From: Rhabdornis inornatus
Lineage: Eukaryota > Chordata > Aves > Passeriformes > Rhabdornithidae
Direction of reading: 5' to 3'
NCBI GenBank assembly: GCA_013397075.1
Contig: VWZS01000638.1
Coordinates: 1,770,125-1,834,124 of the forward strand
DNA length: 64,000 nt
Each line of letters starts with the position of its first letter. Within the stretch, counting starts at the first letter, position 1. The notes beneath the pieces were generated by a model. That model searched no databases and was not told the DNA's origin. It saw only the letters and a list, made by a program, of their open reading frames with translations. Below, one piece after another: positions 46,000 to 58,720 of this stretch. The position numbers and the translations under genes were made by a program.

Positions 46000-48070
46000 G
46001 ATGCTTATTTTGGGGCTGGAACATTTGACTCACAAAGAAGTCATGAATTGCACTGCACTTGTCTTTTATTGATTTTAGATGCCAGCTATTTCTATCTAGT
46101 TCTATCAAGTCTATTTTCTATCAAGTTTACAGACTAAAGTTCAGAAACTTGTTTGTCTAAACAATACAAAATCAACAATAAATAATGCAAAAAGTTTTTT
46201 TAAAATTATTATTATTGCTGTTACATGGCTGTGTAAACATCAGCCCAGGAAAAAATAAAGCAGAATATCATGGGTACTGTCAAAGAAATCCTGGGATGAT
46301 TGATATGATTTCAGCAGGAGAGTTCTATCTTACTGTGTTTCTCAGTGAGCTGCCCAGTAATAGCAATAAGAAAAGTTCCCCAAACTAATAAAGTTCAAGC
46401 ATTACATGGAAAGATTTTTGGAGGCATTATTCCAAGAAAAAAAAACCCAACAACAAAAGGTGCAAAATTACATGATAAATACTTGCATAGAAAAGTTGGA
46501 GACAGAAGTCAGCTATTTCTGGTTATGATTCAAAGATGCCAAATATTTCACTTGAGATGCAGGATGGACCCATCAAGGGTAGTAACACTGCAGGTTTTAC
46601 TCATAAGCTTATCTCAGTTGTATTTTATGGCCTTTCCTCTCAAGCACCTCATAGCCCCCAGCTGACACCTTCCTGAAGAGCTAAGTACCACTACTCTCAA
46701 CTTTGTGTCTAAGAGACCTCGCCAGAGGAGAGCTCAGCATCGGCCCCACGGTGGGCGCAGAGTTCCTGACCTCCTGGATCCTGGCCCCTCAAACCACAGC
46801 CATCCTTGTTCCTGCTGCTGAAGGAGGGACCTCAGCCATGAACATGAGGGACCAATGCTTATGCTAGAGCCAGGTTCCTCTGTGCTTGCAACAGTGGGGA
46901 TCATGTCACTGCTTGGTATCTCCAACCAGCTGGAACATTTACCAAGGTTTCTTTTTGCCCAAGAGTGGATGCTGGTGCTCCTTTTGGGGGAGTTATTTTT
47001 TAGCTGTGCTATTTGGATAAACAATAGGCAGAGACAGAGAAGCCAGTTTTACAACAATGATATCATTTGCTTGTGTCATTCTAAGCTGTTTCATAAAATG
47101 AAGACTTTGCTGATCAGATATTGTTGTCCAGAATCTCTAAACCTTATTAAAATGTCTATTTGGGACAGTGTCACTCTAATTAAAACAGAGACTTATTGCT
47201 GCTAAATGACATTACTAGAGCTCATATAATTCAGGCAGATCGTTACCTCTTGCTGAGCTTGGAGCCTCTGGCTGACCTCTGTGTGCCTCCTCTCCTCAAT
47301 AGACCATCCTTGGGAAACTCATTACTTGTACAGAGATTTGGCATGGGAAGGGGTGATCTTTTGTGTCCCAAAGGTGCAATGGAAGGTCTCTTGGGCCTCC
47401 CTGTATTACAGCACTTATGTGAGGTCGGAGATGTGCTGAGGGAGGGGGGGTGTGTCTGCATGTGCGCATCTGCATATAGGTAGGGGCAGTGGAAAAGAGA
47501 TAATCAAAACCTTCAAAGAGAATTTTGTCCTTGCAGAATAGTCTACACCACTACAAATGTTTGGGTCTGTGAACTAGCTCTGGATTAGGATCCAATGCAA
47601 ACTGTGTCTGAGCGCACATTTTGCTGAGTGATATATATAACATATATAACATAACTACTCTTTGCAGTCTGCGGGCTTGAACTAAACTTTTCCACTATTG
47701 ATTTCCAATGGGACAAGTATTCCCAACCTACAGGAGCATGTAAGGAAAGCCTATTCCTCATCTGTAGAGGTTTAAGAGCACATCTAAGAGAGGAAAGGGG
47801 AGATATTTGTTGGCTTACCACTCCTGGATTTTCCCCTCTGCTGAAAATGGTAAGGTTCCTACTGAAAATTAAGGTTATTCAAGGTAAATCAAACATTTCT
47901 GGGTAAAAGAAGTCCTGGAGTCCCTGCTGTGAGCATGGGTGTGAGGACACAGTACCTCTGGACATGCCCCAGTGGAGCTGGGTAACCCTGTTGTGGGAGA
48001 CACACAGGACCTACCTCAGCCCTACACTACCAGATTATGCAGAGTGACATAGAGATACAGCAAAGTCACA
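46000..48070. other. Non-coding stretch with GC-richer patch
   Basis: A short GC-rich patch at 46,720-46,850 and a TATATAAC repeat at 47,627-47,655. A minus-strand 3' splice site (CTTTCCTTACATGCTCCTGTAG) ends at 47,728 but no good donor follows. Nothing else was recognised. Confidence 0.4.
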
Positions 48071-48079
48071 ACAGATTAC

Positions 48080-48146
48080 CTTTATTTTCAGTTCCATGGA
48101 GGGTAATTTGACCTCATTCCTACTTTTGTAGAGTACTTTTGTGCCT
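48080..48146 (-). other. Candidate short exon, minus strand
   Basis: A mediocre 3' splice site (GATTAAGTTCCTTCAG) ends at 48,147 and a good donor AAG|GTAATC follows 48,080. The frame is entered after one base, which is what the 48,982-49,079 candidate (exit phase 2) requires, and left in phase 0. It gives 22 codons, basic and without Cys. I looked for this piece because of its phase, so the fit is not independent evidence. Confidence 0.2.
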
Positions 48147-48981
48147 CTGAAGGAACTTAATCCTGTTATTTTTATTTAGTCTAATCTTTAAAATACTATA
48201 AACCAGCTCTGGTTTGAATACCTGACTGATTTGCTTTGAAGATGCTCTTTCAAGAAAGAGCTTGAAAGAAGTTCTTTCTGAACTGATTGTCTTTTCTTCC
48301 CATTTCCCCTACTTTAAGAAAAAGCTTCCATTGACTGGTCAGACACAGAAATGTTTCTGAAAGGCAAGCAGCTAGATTTCTGGGAAAGGGAATGATATAT
48401 TCAGAAACTTCCTAGAAATGACAAAAAGCTATATGAGGGTGCCAAAACTCTTGTCACTTACAAGAACTCTTTCAATATACATACAGAAGCAAGAATGACA
48501 AAGAACAAAGAAAACAGAAGATGTAAAGAGGGCAAGAAAACTAATTTCCCAAGTGTTAAATGTTTAGAGACAGAATACTGGTCTTTTAGTGCAAGTGATT
48601 TCACCTGCTCACCAGGAATGTGATAGAAACAAAAATCAAAGTATAATTCTGCTCAATATACATTGTCCCAGTTTGATGCTGAAAAGTACATTTCATTACA
48701 AGCCAAAAGAACAGCCCTGACTGATGCTTGCTTGAATGTCTCAATTTCTGGATTAAGCTGTCCCATTGTTTTGAAGCATAGTTATGGTTTAGAGATCAAT
48801 GGGACATAGACTATCCTAATCTACTATGAACAGCCCATAGCAGAGAAGGGATACTCTGCACTAGAGAGCCATCTAAGTCTTCTAATTACTTTGGCTACTG
48901 ATAGATTGGCTCTTACCCCCTTGAATTCCTTTGTCACCAAGGAGTTAAAATTCATGAGCGTCTATGCTGCTGAATGCTTAC

Positions 48982-49079
48982 TCCAGTGCTGCTATTTTCT
49001 GCGCCAAGCTAGCCATCACCGCAAAGAGTCGGAGGTCTGTCAGGCCATCTGTTACATAATAGTCAACAATCTCTAAAAT
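48982..49079 (-). CDS. Candidate coding exon, degenerate EF-hand-like
   Basis: Read leftward, an excellent 3' splice site (CATCTCAGTTTCCCCAG) ends at 49,080 and a donor GGA|GTAAGC begins at 48,981. The 98 bp are open in phase 0 and give 32 codons plus two bases. The peptide reads ILEIVDYYVTDG, then LTDLRLFAVMASLAQKIAAL. A loop with acidic D/T/D residues, a Gly and a following amphipathic helix is EF-hand-like, but with a one-residue insertion and missing the final Glu, so calcium binding is doubtful. Six CpGs occur within 60 bp of otherwise AT-rich DNA, as expected of constrained coding sequence. It connects in phase with 62,003-62,073 upstream. No gene name can be given. Confidence 0.45.
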
Positions 49080-49152
49080 CTGGGGAAACTGAGATGGAGA
49101 GAGCAAAGATGATGAAGGGTTTAAAAAGAACAGATTGCTGCCTTGCTTGGAA

Positions 49153-49177
49153 GGGAGGGAGGCAGGGGGAAGGGGGG
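49153..49177 (+). other. G-quadruplex motif inside candidate intron
   Basis: G3, G3, G5 and G6 runs with loops of 1, 5 and 2 bases. It lies about 75 bp upstream, in the minus sense, of the candidate exon at 48,982-49,079. In a minus-strand transcript it would read as a C-rich tract just before the splice site. Confidence 0.65.
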
Positions 49178-49259
49178 AAGGCTGGATGAAAAGCTTTGGT
49201 GGAAGCAGAGACAAACCCGATTAGCACATCCAGCAAAACAATCCCCCCCAAATATTAAT

Positions 49260-50440
49260 GCTTTCTCCAAATAAGTTGACAAGGACACCAGATTGGCGGG
49301 GGAAAAAATGCTGTGGGATAGGAAAGCTGAAGGAGGCCATGAAAAATTACAGCAGTAGTTTTAGGCATTGCCATACACAAGTAGACACTGAAGACAATTT
49401 AAGAGCATCCTCTAAATCAGTAAAGAAGACCACCACAAATATTTTTGTCTCTATGTTATACAACACAGTCTTACTGTACCACAGGAAAGTAAGTATAATA
49501 TTTTCATTCCATTCTTTTCCTGCTCTCATTTCCCCCTTCCTTTGCAAAGGAGGTGTTTGCTGATTTTAAGGCATCAAAATGGTGATGAATTGCAGGTAGG
49601 GCTCAGCCACCTCATATTTGCCTTGCTTTGTGTCCACGTTTTAAAAAAAGACTGATAATATCTGGTGCAAACTGCTTCTGCAGCCACTGAAATTGTACCA
49701 GCAGTAATACTGGCTGAGTGAGCCACCCAGCTGCATTTTAACTCTCCTGACATGAGCTGACTTTAAGTCTGCTCTGTCCAGTTCTATCTGTTCATATCCG
49801 TGCTGCCCTGGCTAAAAGCTTGCAGCAAGCAAGCTTACCAGCAATAAACATAATGCTGGTGTCTTCTCCATTCCTTGTCATATGGGGATGTGCCAGACTA
49901 AGTACACTGAAGGCCTCACCTCCAGACTCCTTGGAGCTTCCTCCAAATGGATGTCCCTTCTACCTCCAGGTACGAATGTTACCCCTGGGTTCTCTTGACA
50001 TGAAAAACCACTGAGAATCAGAAGTCTTATGGCAGTTTCAGGACATCATTTCTGCTTGAAGAGAAATGGGAAACAACAGGCAGCCTTTAGGTTTTGGTTC
50101 TGTAAACCCTCTGCCTTTCAGGGACTAGTTCCTGTCCACACGACTCAGAAGCCTCTCACAACATGAAAACACATGATCTACACTCCTGTAAAGTTCAGGT
50201 TCTTGAGAGCATTTCCTCAGACCATACTGGAGTTGTATGTGCTGTCTTGCTCAAGTGCTTTGCTTTATTATCCCTTTGAGCCAATAATTTTGAAACTATA
50301 GCAGAAAACACAAAACATAGCAGCTGAGGAAGGGAGAGGAAAGGGATATTTTCTGAATGCACATATACAAACAACTAAAGATGCAGGGATAACTTTGCTG
50401 ATTAATTTTTCCTATGACAGTAACCACTCCCAAAGCAAAC
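49260..50440. other. Non-coding stretch, nothing recognised
   Basis: Unique AT-rich sequence; chance frames only (for example 49,258-49,563 plus). Confidence 0.45.
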
Positions 50441-50449
50441 ACATCATAA

Positions 50450-50790
50450 TGGAAGCAATTAAAATCCGTGTTCATTCACTCATTGTTGTTACTATAGGTT
50501 GAAGTGGTTCATTAACAGATATGCAAGTGCATAGTGTAATGCATCTCTCTTAGCTGTATTAATGGATCACGTAAGATAATGCTGATAGATGGAAAAGATG
50601 AGCTTTAGCAGTCTGATAAACAATAAATGCAGGCAGTGCTGAACTGGATTATCATAGTGCCACATGAGTTGCGTAATGATGTTAGCACTGGCGCCTGCCT
50701 TAGAGCTGATGCTTCAGAATACTAACACTGAGCCACTTCATACGTGTTTGATGTCTAAACAAGTCACATCCTTTGCTGAGAGGAACAAAT
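50450..50790. promoter_or_regulatory. Candidate conserved non-coding element
   Basis: Dense developmental words: TCATTGTTGTTACTATAG, GTAATGCATC, TGTATTAATGGATCACG, AAACAATAAATG (forkhead/SOX-like), AGTTGCGTAATGATG, TGGCGCCTGCC and CATACGTG. CpGs are retained, and there is no repeat and no long frame. The texture is like that of a deeply conserved enhancer; not aligned. Confidence 0.45.
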
Positions 50791-50799
50791 TATGATGGA

Positions 50800-52850
50800 G
50801 ACTGGCTGCGGGGCTTCAAGTTTCAGATAAAAATCTGTCCAGAAGAATTCCATACAAATAATTGTCCAAAACACTTTTTAGATTAAATCATATATGTGGT
50901 TTAAATCATATCATATGTGGCTGAACCCTTTTTACTTCTTTTCCTGGAATTTTTTTTTAACATCCAAATAACTTGGTCCCTGCTCTACCGCTAAAGCCTT
51001 GTCTAACATTTCGTGCTGGGAATGCAAAGCAGGGCACCAAGTACAGTAGTACAAATAACACTTTATTTACAGTTTCATGGCTTTCAGATTTCCTGTCTCC
51101 ATAATCACTTCCTACTAATTTCCTTCTGTTTTGTTTGAAATGGTAGTCTTTTCAAAGAAAGTGCTCAAAGAAACAACGCCTTTGTAAGGTTTGGATTAAA
51201 TCACGGAGGTTTTTATACTTCTTTTTCTGTATTTCCCAGTACTGCTTTTCTGCATTAACAGAGTTTGTGCTGTATGTCTGGATGGTTCAAACAGGATCGT
51301 GATAAGAGAACTGCAAAAAGGCCATCACTGAAGGGCCAAAGTCTCAGCTGGAGGAAGCTGGCACAGCTCCACTGATGTGCATCAGCTACAAACCAGCATC
51401 ATTTGAAGAGCCAAATAAATGTTTAAATGCTGGACATGAAAAACTTACAAGCCACTACCATGGCACTTGGAAAATCTACTAATACTTGAGCACATACAAA
51501 ACATTAAGATAAAATCAATTGCTGTGCTGTAGGAAGTAAATAAAAGCAACTACCACAGAAGTGGAGTTTCTATGCAAGGAGACTAGCTCAATCTGAAATT
51601 AAATCTACAGAGCATTTGACATATTTTTATCTTGTCTAGTGGTTTCAGTTGCCTAATGAGCAATATCTCCTACAGCTATATTTAGACTCCTCTATGTTAT
51701 GCCAAGTTAGCGGACCAAAATGGGACAGATCCCAAATCCTCTGTCATTTTTCAAAATGACGCTAACAATCGAAAAAAAAATCTGTGTGAAGATGTAACAT
51801 TGAGTAACATGAGTATACGGTACACTTAGTGTTATCTTCTTGTTCTATCCCAACTACCTGGCCATAATTACCTGTCTAAAACTGAAGGTATACACCCCAT
51901 TTCTACTGCTGACATCTGACCTTCCCCTTTCTCCAGAGTTCTGATTTCTCTCCAGGCCTTTCAAACTTTGAACACTAACTTCCAGAAACTGACAGAAAAG
52001 GAACATGGGTAATTTAATTTATTAGAGGGTTTTGCACAGAATTGTTTAATAAAAAAATACCTCACACATGTGCCAGTGCTGCTGGTGAGGTTGCTTTCCT
52101 TTATGTAAGGGGAGCATTGACCAACCAAATATCATGACAAACAATGAAGGTATGAATACTGGAAATGTTTGCCACTCTTCTCACACTTTTCTAGGAATGG
52201 ATCTGTTGACTTTACTTACACTGTAAGTCAATAAAGAAGCAACTTCTTTCAAGGCCATCAAAACTTTCTAGGGGTTCAAGTACCCATCTCATCAGCATCC
52301 TCCTGCAAGAACACTCACAATATTAGTTTTCGGAAAATTAGACAGTCCCCTCTGGGCAGAACTCCAGTGTCTCAGAGTGTGGCTTTTATAATGCATAGTT
52401 AAGCTCTGCTTTCATTTTTCAAGTTGAGGGAAACCCTCAGAACCTCTTACTCCTTCCCTTCACTGAACACAAAAGCACAGTAGTTTGGTTTCTTTTGGCT
52501 CCAAACCACTTTCTTCACCAATTAGTAATTTCTCAATACATAATACAACAGTAGTAGTAGTAGATGAAGAATAACTTTGAAAATTCAAAAATTTTATGAA
52601 TATACAGAAATTCTGAAAGAAAGGATTTTATATCTGTCTATGGCTTTCCATTATACTGAGCTAAAATACACTATAGTCTTTCTACAGAGATACTAATATT
52701 CATTATTTTTCTCAGTGAGATGATACACCAGATATTTACAGGTACTGCACAATCTAAATGGCTTTATGATCTTCTGGAGGGGACATAGGGACATAGAAGA
52801 AAAGATTTGAACAGGCAAGAATTGATGATAAAAGTAATTCACATATAAGA
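50800..52850. other. Non-coding stretch
   Basis: Contains a short imperfect duplication of AAATCATATnATGTGG at 50,885-50,925 and a (GTA)n tract at 52,551-52,564. A small CpG-bearing patch (TAGCGGACC, GACGCTAAC, ATCGAAAA) at 51,700-51,775 might be conserved. No gene was recognised. Confidence 0.4.
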
Positions 52851-52858
52851 TTATTACC

Positions 52859-52874
52859 TTTTTTTTTTTTTTTT
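52859..52874. repeat. T16 homopolymer
   Basis: Sixteen consecutive T. It forms the polypyrimidine tract of the candidate acceptor that follows. No minus-strand AATAAA precedes it, so it is not a retrocopy tail. Confidence 0.9.
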
Positions 52875-52882
52875 AACCACAG

Positions 52883-53113
52883 CTGTCTCTCATGGAGCTT
52901 CAGTGCTTACCTGGCTAATTATAAGGAGCACCCAGCTTTTGACTGGAAAAGTCCTTGCCATAATCTATAGCACATTTACTAGATTTGAAAGATCCAAGTC
53001 ACATGTGCACCTTCTAACACAACTGCTGAGTGTCGGGGCCTGCTTCGCCTCAGACCCAGTTTGCTGGCTCCCTCTAGACCATAAATCCTTACACATCCAC
53101 TTTGAGGTTTAAG
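52883..53113 (+). other. Candidate exon (possibly non-coding RNA), plus strand
   Basis: A long T tract and AACCACAG form a strong 3' splice site ending at 52,882, and a perfect AAG|GTAAGT donor follows 53,113. One frame is open across the interval but ends in TAA one base before the donor, so a non-coding or untranslated exon is the better reading. The last third is CpG-bearing (GTGTCGGGGCC, TTCGCC). Within it, the minus strand also has a good acceptor/donor pair enclosing 52,911-52,942. Confidence 0.3.
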
Positions 53114-53119
53114 GTAAGT

Positions 53120-56100
53120 AAATGTGATCAGTGGAGAAAATCTGGTCATGTTGCTCTCTTATTACACTTGAAGTTTTACCAGTATTGTCCGTCTTAGTCA
53201 GACTGGCCTACTGAAAATACAATATGTTCCTCAAAGGATCATTATGAAACATCCTTTCTTCAGATTCAACAGCCCACGTAATGGATCCACCACGTAGGAC
53301 AGGGTGTAGGATTGTGAGCTCTCTTAAAAGTTTGTGTTCAATCTTCTCTTTACTGTCTCCAGGAGTTAGAGCAGAAGCAAGATCAATTCTCTCTCATTGT
53401 AGTGATAGACAGAAGGATTTTCTGGAGAAGAGCTTAAATAGTGGGAGGACTGATCTCTTAGAGATTTTCATCAGCCTCTGATGATGCCTAGAACCTCCAA
53501 AAAAATTAGTAATGGGAATTTAAAAAACCCAAACAATCCCTACTCCATGCTAAAGTAGGCCTTGGCTCCAAACCAAGAATATCTTTTCTAGGAAAAGGAC
53601 ATAAAAACTGAAGTTGTAATGCAGACACTGGGTAAAAAGAGAATAGTTTTTGTTTTATGGGGAGAGAGAGCAAATATGGAGGCATTCCATGCTTCTTAAA
53701 ACCACAGAGTTACGGATTCCCTCCCCTGCTCTCAAGTTTACCAGCTGCACTGGTTTATACTTGCCATTCAACCAAGATGATAATTCAGGAAATGACACAT
53801 AGAAAGGAAGAATCAAGTGAAAAAGCAGTATCAGGCATAACCTGAAACTTGAGCATACTATTTCAATCAACTTTATATCCCAAGTAAGGGTGAGAGCTTA
53901 GCCAAGCTCTTTAAGTATGCCTTTGATCTGTTTAGATACTCAAGAACGAGTCCAAGACCAAAAACCTGGCACCCAGGGGAGCTTTTGTCAAGAGAAAGGT
54001 GCTCTTCAGGTCCCCACTGATTGAGAAGAGGGGCAGAAGGTGTGTGGGAGGTGTTCTCCAGCTGTGGAGAGATGCAAACACTTTGCTGCTGTCCTAATAT
54101 TTCACACCCCAGAGCAGGCCACAAGACAAACAAACCGAGTGTTGTTTCAACAGTCTCATTTGACATGGTCTAACACTACAAGAAGTGAAAGAAAACTTTA
54201 GCACCCCTCCCACCCCCCTCCTTGGACCAATTGAGCTGTCACTGTCTGCACAGAAAGTGATTGTTCAGTCGAAAACACATTTTGGCCTGATACAAACGGA
54301 ACAGTCCTGAAAAGTTTCCTTTTGTGCCTCCCCTCCAAGGGGAGTGAAAGGCAGCAAGAAGAGAGGCAGGAGGGAGGGAGGTGACCACTGTGCACCATCA
54401 GCACTCCATGCTGCCTGCTCTGCAGCCCATCCTCAGCAGGCAGCCCCAAAGGGAGCCAGCTGTGGCCTTGCCAGTGGGGTGAACAGGCTCGTTCAGGCAG
54501 TGACATATTTTATATGATATTTTCAGAGGGAGCTGGAAGGAAGTGTTGGAGTGATGGGGTTTCAAAACCAGAGCTTTACTAAGCAGCAGGTTGCAACCTT
54601 TGGTTAAAGTTTATCTTGCAGAGGTTGGTAGCTTAGCAACAAGGAGTTTTTTCAGTTGTTTTGTACTGACAGAAGAAGCAGCAGCAGGCATGTCAGAGTA
54701 CAGATGTGTCAAGGCATCAGGGGAGAATCTCTGGGGAGCAGTGATTTGCAGCAGGGATGAGCAGGGATACCCATCTTCAGCAACATGGGACTCCTCTTCA
54801 TATATGAGAATGGGATGGTCAGGACATGGAAAGGATTTTCAAGACCCCATCCAGAGTAAAGTCACTCCCAATCAATTTTACTTATATATGCTAGGAGCCT
54901 AGTTTCAGTTTTAAAGGTGTCCATGAAGTAAACATCATGGAGTTGAATTCCTGTTTTGAAGGGTATCTGTGACTACTAAAGCTCACTTTAATTTGGGTGC
55001 AGAATAATGTAATACATGAGAAAAAAAAAAAGGCAAGTCATATATGCAAGTAGCAAATAGCTGTTCTGCCATTAAGCAAACTGGGAATTTGTATTTTGGG
55101 GAGTTTTTCCAGGCTAACTGGACTATTGATTTCTGTCCCCATTCAGCATCTTTCCAGGCAGTAGTTTTCGCTTTCGGCTCAGTACTAAAAATCAACAATG
55201 AAGAAGCTGTCACATCCCACCACATCATGTCCTTCCTCCACGCCCTTGAGACCCTGCATACACAGCCAGTATCTCTTGCTGTTCAACTCAATAAATATTT
55301 TCATGGTTAATATGAGTGCATTTCACAAACTCTCAACAGAGAAAGTAGAGCAGCAGAAAGGAAAAGATGCCCTAATTACTCACAGGTAATGATCTCGGGT
55401 TTTCACTAAACATTTATATCCCTACCCTCCACTAATGAATTCATTATGTAATCAGAGTTGAGAAACAGCAGAAAGCACACATTACACAGCCAGTCTGATG
55501 TACAACTCTGGTGCACAGGATAGGTGACCCTCTACTCCAGTAAGTTTTCACCTTAAAAAGGTGAGAAGCCAAATTTCTCTAGAGCTTTCCATTCAGCAGA
55601 ACTAAAGGCAAGCAATGCAGGAGAATCCTACACCAGCAGATGCCTGGGGGACCACTCTGTGCCCCCATGAGACACTGCCTGCTCTCCATGTACCTGCCAG
55701 ACATGAACAAGGCAGGGCTCTACAGCACAGGGGAGCTTTTGCCATTAACACAAGGACATTCCCCTTAGACACTCTCAAAGAGAAGCAAACTGTGCAGAAA
55801 TGCCCTCTGCAGCTAGACAGATTTGTGCAAACACCCCTCAGACCACAGATTGACACAGGTCTTACTGACACTGTCAGCACCACAGGGTCATTTGCACACA
55901 GTTGGCCTGGGCCTGGCAGGACATTAAGGACTTTTGTTACACTCTGCCACAAAGCTCTGGTTGCTTGGAAGTGTGCTTGAGCAAGCTCAATTATCGATGT
56001 GAAAACTGATGTTACCAAGTGACTAGAAAATGTAGTTCCTTCTTCCTAACCAGCCACTAAACCACCTTTCACTGTCTCGGAAAATACTGTTTTTTCTGCA

Positions 56101-57430
56101 AAAGATTGTGGAAAGAGAGTAAAGTGGACTTAGGACACCACTAGGATCAGCTTGCCAACTCCTAACATTCAAACATCTTCAAATGGAGCCTTCTATTCCA
56201 GAAGTCTGGTGAACATGTTATGGGTTGGTAGTGCTGGGGGGCAGAGGAAGGTAAAGTGTTGATGTAATGCTGGTTTTAGTTTTATGTATATAACTTCTCT
56301 CTCTTTTAGACACACACACAAATACACATCTTTCACAATTTATGTGATATACAACATTATTTTTGTCAGGTTGCACAAACACTTACCCTAAGAAACCAAG
56401 TATTTTCACTACTTGCATGAGCTCCCAATAAACAGAAGGTTCCAGCAAATCTACAGTGGCACCTTACCTGAAAAAAATTTCATTGTCCAACTTCATCTCA
56501 CCCAAAGCTTCCAAAGGATCAGAAACATGGAAACAAATGTTCACACTTTAAGAATTCCACTAGATTTAAAACTTCCAACTCGCCAGATTAAAATCTTCCA
56601 TAGCAATGATCCATGCGATCAACGGCTGAAATTTTAGGACCAACATTGTTTTTTTGAAAGGAAAACTTGTTTTCTTGTACCCATTTGTGATTGTTTTGCA
56701 GATCTAGAGGTCTTCCACTTCTGCAGCAGGGCCAAAACACCTTCATTATGCAAAGCACAATCCAATATAATGTCCCCACCATGATGCAAGAGAAAGAACT
56801 CTCACTAATCAGCGCACAACCTGAAAAACACAGCCCAAATTACACAAATCAAAATCTAAACGCAATTCCAGACTCAATATTCAAAATTGAAAGTGACTCC
56901 TACAATTATAACTATCCCATATTTAAAACAATAGGTTGAGTGAGAAAGAGAAAAGAAGGGTACGGAATGAAATAGAGAGAAACAGAAGAAGAACCTCTGT
57001 GTCATAGTGAGTCACAGATTTGTCAAATTCAGTAATATCCACAGGATGAAAGAATCATTCCTCTTCCTGACCAGAAGCACTAAGCTCAGGTGAGCAAATA
57101 CCTAGCAGGAGAAGCAGTTGTTCAATTAGCAAAAGTTTAAAAAAGAGAAGAACTAGAGTCTCTCATCGAATTGGAAGTTAGGGAGGACTGGAGGGGCAAA
57201 GTTCAGGTCAATGTCCAAAGGCTCATAATTAAGGATTAAGAACAGGATTTTCTGCTGTTAGGCAGGGATGTGACAAATGACCGAGGAGGTAGAAGTTCAT
57301 GCAACATTGGCCAAGCAAAAGAAATTTGAGCTAGAATTATGATGCAGATGTGAGAAATGTGATGTCAGGTCTGTTGAGGAGGATATTTCCTGCAGAGAAT
57401 TTCCAATAAGTAGCAGTGGAAAGACTTCTT
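53120..57430. other. Non-coding stretch
   Basis: A GC-richer patch lies at 54,200-54,500. A 3' splice-site look-alike on the plus strand ends at 56,701 (GATTGTTTTGCAG) and leads into an open frame of about 78 codons to a weak donor near 56,935. On the minus strand an acceptor ending near 56,629 leads into a short frame. None is convincing, and no transposon was recognised. Confidence 0.35.
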
Positions 57431-57439
57431 TTCTGCTGA

Positions 57440-58310
57440 TGGCTGAAAGTCTCCTTGCCCCCCTCCAGACTGCCAGAGAGCCCTCTCTGATCACCCCAAA
57501 AGGCTCTGCTGCCGCTCCCCTGCTCGTGTGGCTGAGCTGCAGGGTTAGCCCTGACGTGGCACCACTGGCCAACCTGGCTGATTGGACAGCATGGAGCCCC
57601 ACTGGGGCCTCAAGCAGGAGCTCAGGAGTTGTGTTTAAGCTCCCACACTTGCCCTTGGACCCCACATGAGCGACATTGTTGACCCTGACCTGTGGTCTGA
57701 CTTCTTGGCTTGACCTCAGACCTGTCTCATTGGTATGGATGTGTCTAGAGCCATTAGGCTGCATTTGACCCTGGTGACTGCCAGTGGATGTGCCCTGCTC
57801 TCCTCTCTTCAGCACTGTGAGGCTGGAAGCCCACTGCCCTGCCTCACCCTTGATTCCAACCCTCCTGCCCTTGCTATGCCCACATGCAGGAGGAGAGTCA
57901 ACCTGGAGCAGGTTCAGGTGACAAGAGGAGCACAAGGGAGACTGACAGGGCCTGCTTTGGTCAGCCTGGCAATACCACAGCTGAGCTGGGCCTCACTAAA
58001 TACCTCCAGGGTAAGCAGGTGGAAAAAGGAACAAGCTAAAAAAGCTGGCAGTGATAGCATGAAAACCAATGTCTTTTGGAAACTAGACAGAGATTTCTTA
58101 CCACCAAAGCAGCCTGCATCTTGAAAGGCCTGCTAATCAGTGCAGGGGGAGCAGGAATGATAGCTTTTATATGGAGCTTGAGCAGCTCACAGAAGAGACT
58201 ATATGACAGGGAGAACAAGGGCCAGATCCAAGCTCTTATTTGTGCAATGAACACAGCAATGCTCAGCACATCCCTGCGGCTTGCAGCAGACTGGGGAACG
58301 GGGGATACCT
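57440..58310. other. GC-rich island, possible degraded repeat
   Basis: GC content rises sharply for about 850 bp. Between 57,540 and 57,800 TGACC/CTGACCT words recur (near 57,678, 57,685, 57,696, 57,712 and 57,768), as in old LTR or satellite sequence. The 212-codon minus-strand frame at 57,297-57,935, the second-longest open frame in the window, reflects this composition; it is Ser/Gly-rich with no domain. A degraded avian LTR element is one possibility; I cannot identify the family. Confidence 0.35.
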
Positions 58311-58720
58311 GAGTAAGCCAAACTTTTTCTTCTCACTTGTCTTTTCACTACAACCTTTGTGCCTTGTTTCCCTGCTTCCTTCTCTACACTGCATATTCCC
58401 AGCATTGTGACTCCACCACAGCTAGCTAAGGGGAAGGAGATAGAAGTCCCCCTTTATCTTTTTTGTAAATTCCCCCTTGGTTTAAACAATTAATTTTTTT
58501 TTTAATATTAGTACTACCATGCTCATTTTAGTTGTGCCTGATTAATTCCTTGGTGTTTTACCTGGTGAATACTGAAGTTAATTACAGTCAGTGTGCTCCC
58601 TGCAATGGACCCTTTTCTCTGCACTGTTCTCTCACAGAGAGCTAAAGAGAAAGCCCGAGAGCATATCTGAAATCCTCATTCAAATACTGCATTCAGTCAA
58701 GCAGTTTAAAATTGCTTTTA

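Noticed and set aside
52859..52880. T16 run as the poly-A tail of a minus-strand retrocopy
   Set aside because: No minus-strand polyadenylation signal, no target-site duplication and no recognisable coding similarity next to it.
57297..57935. 212-codon minus-strand open frame
   Set aside because: It lies in the GC-rich island, where stops are rare; no domain is visible and a plus-strand frame is open over much of the same interval.
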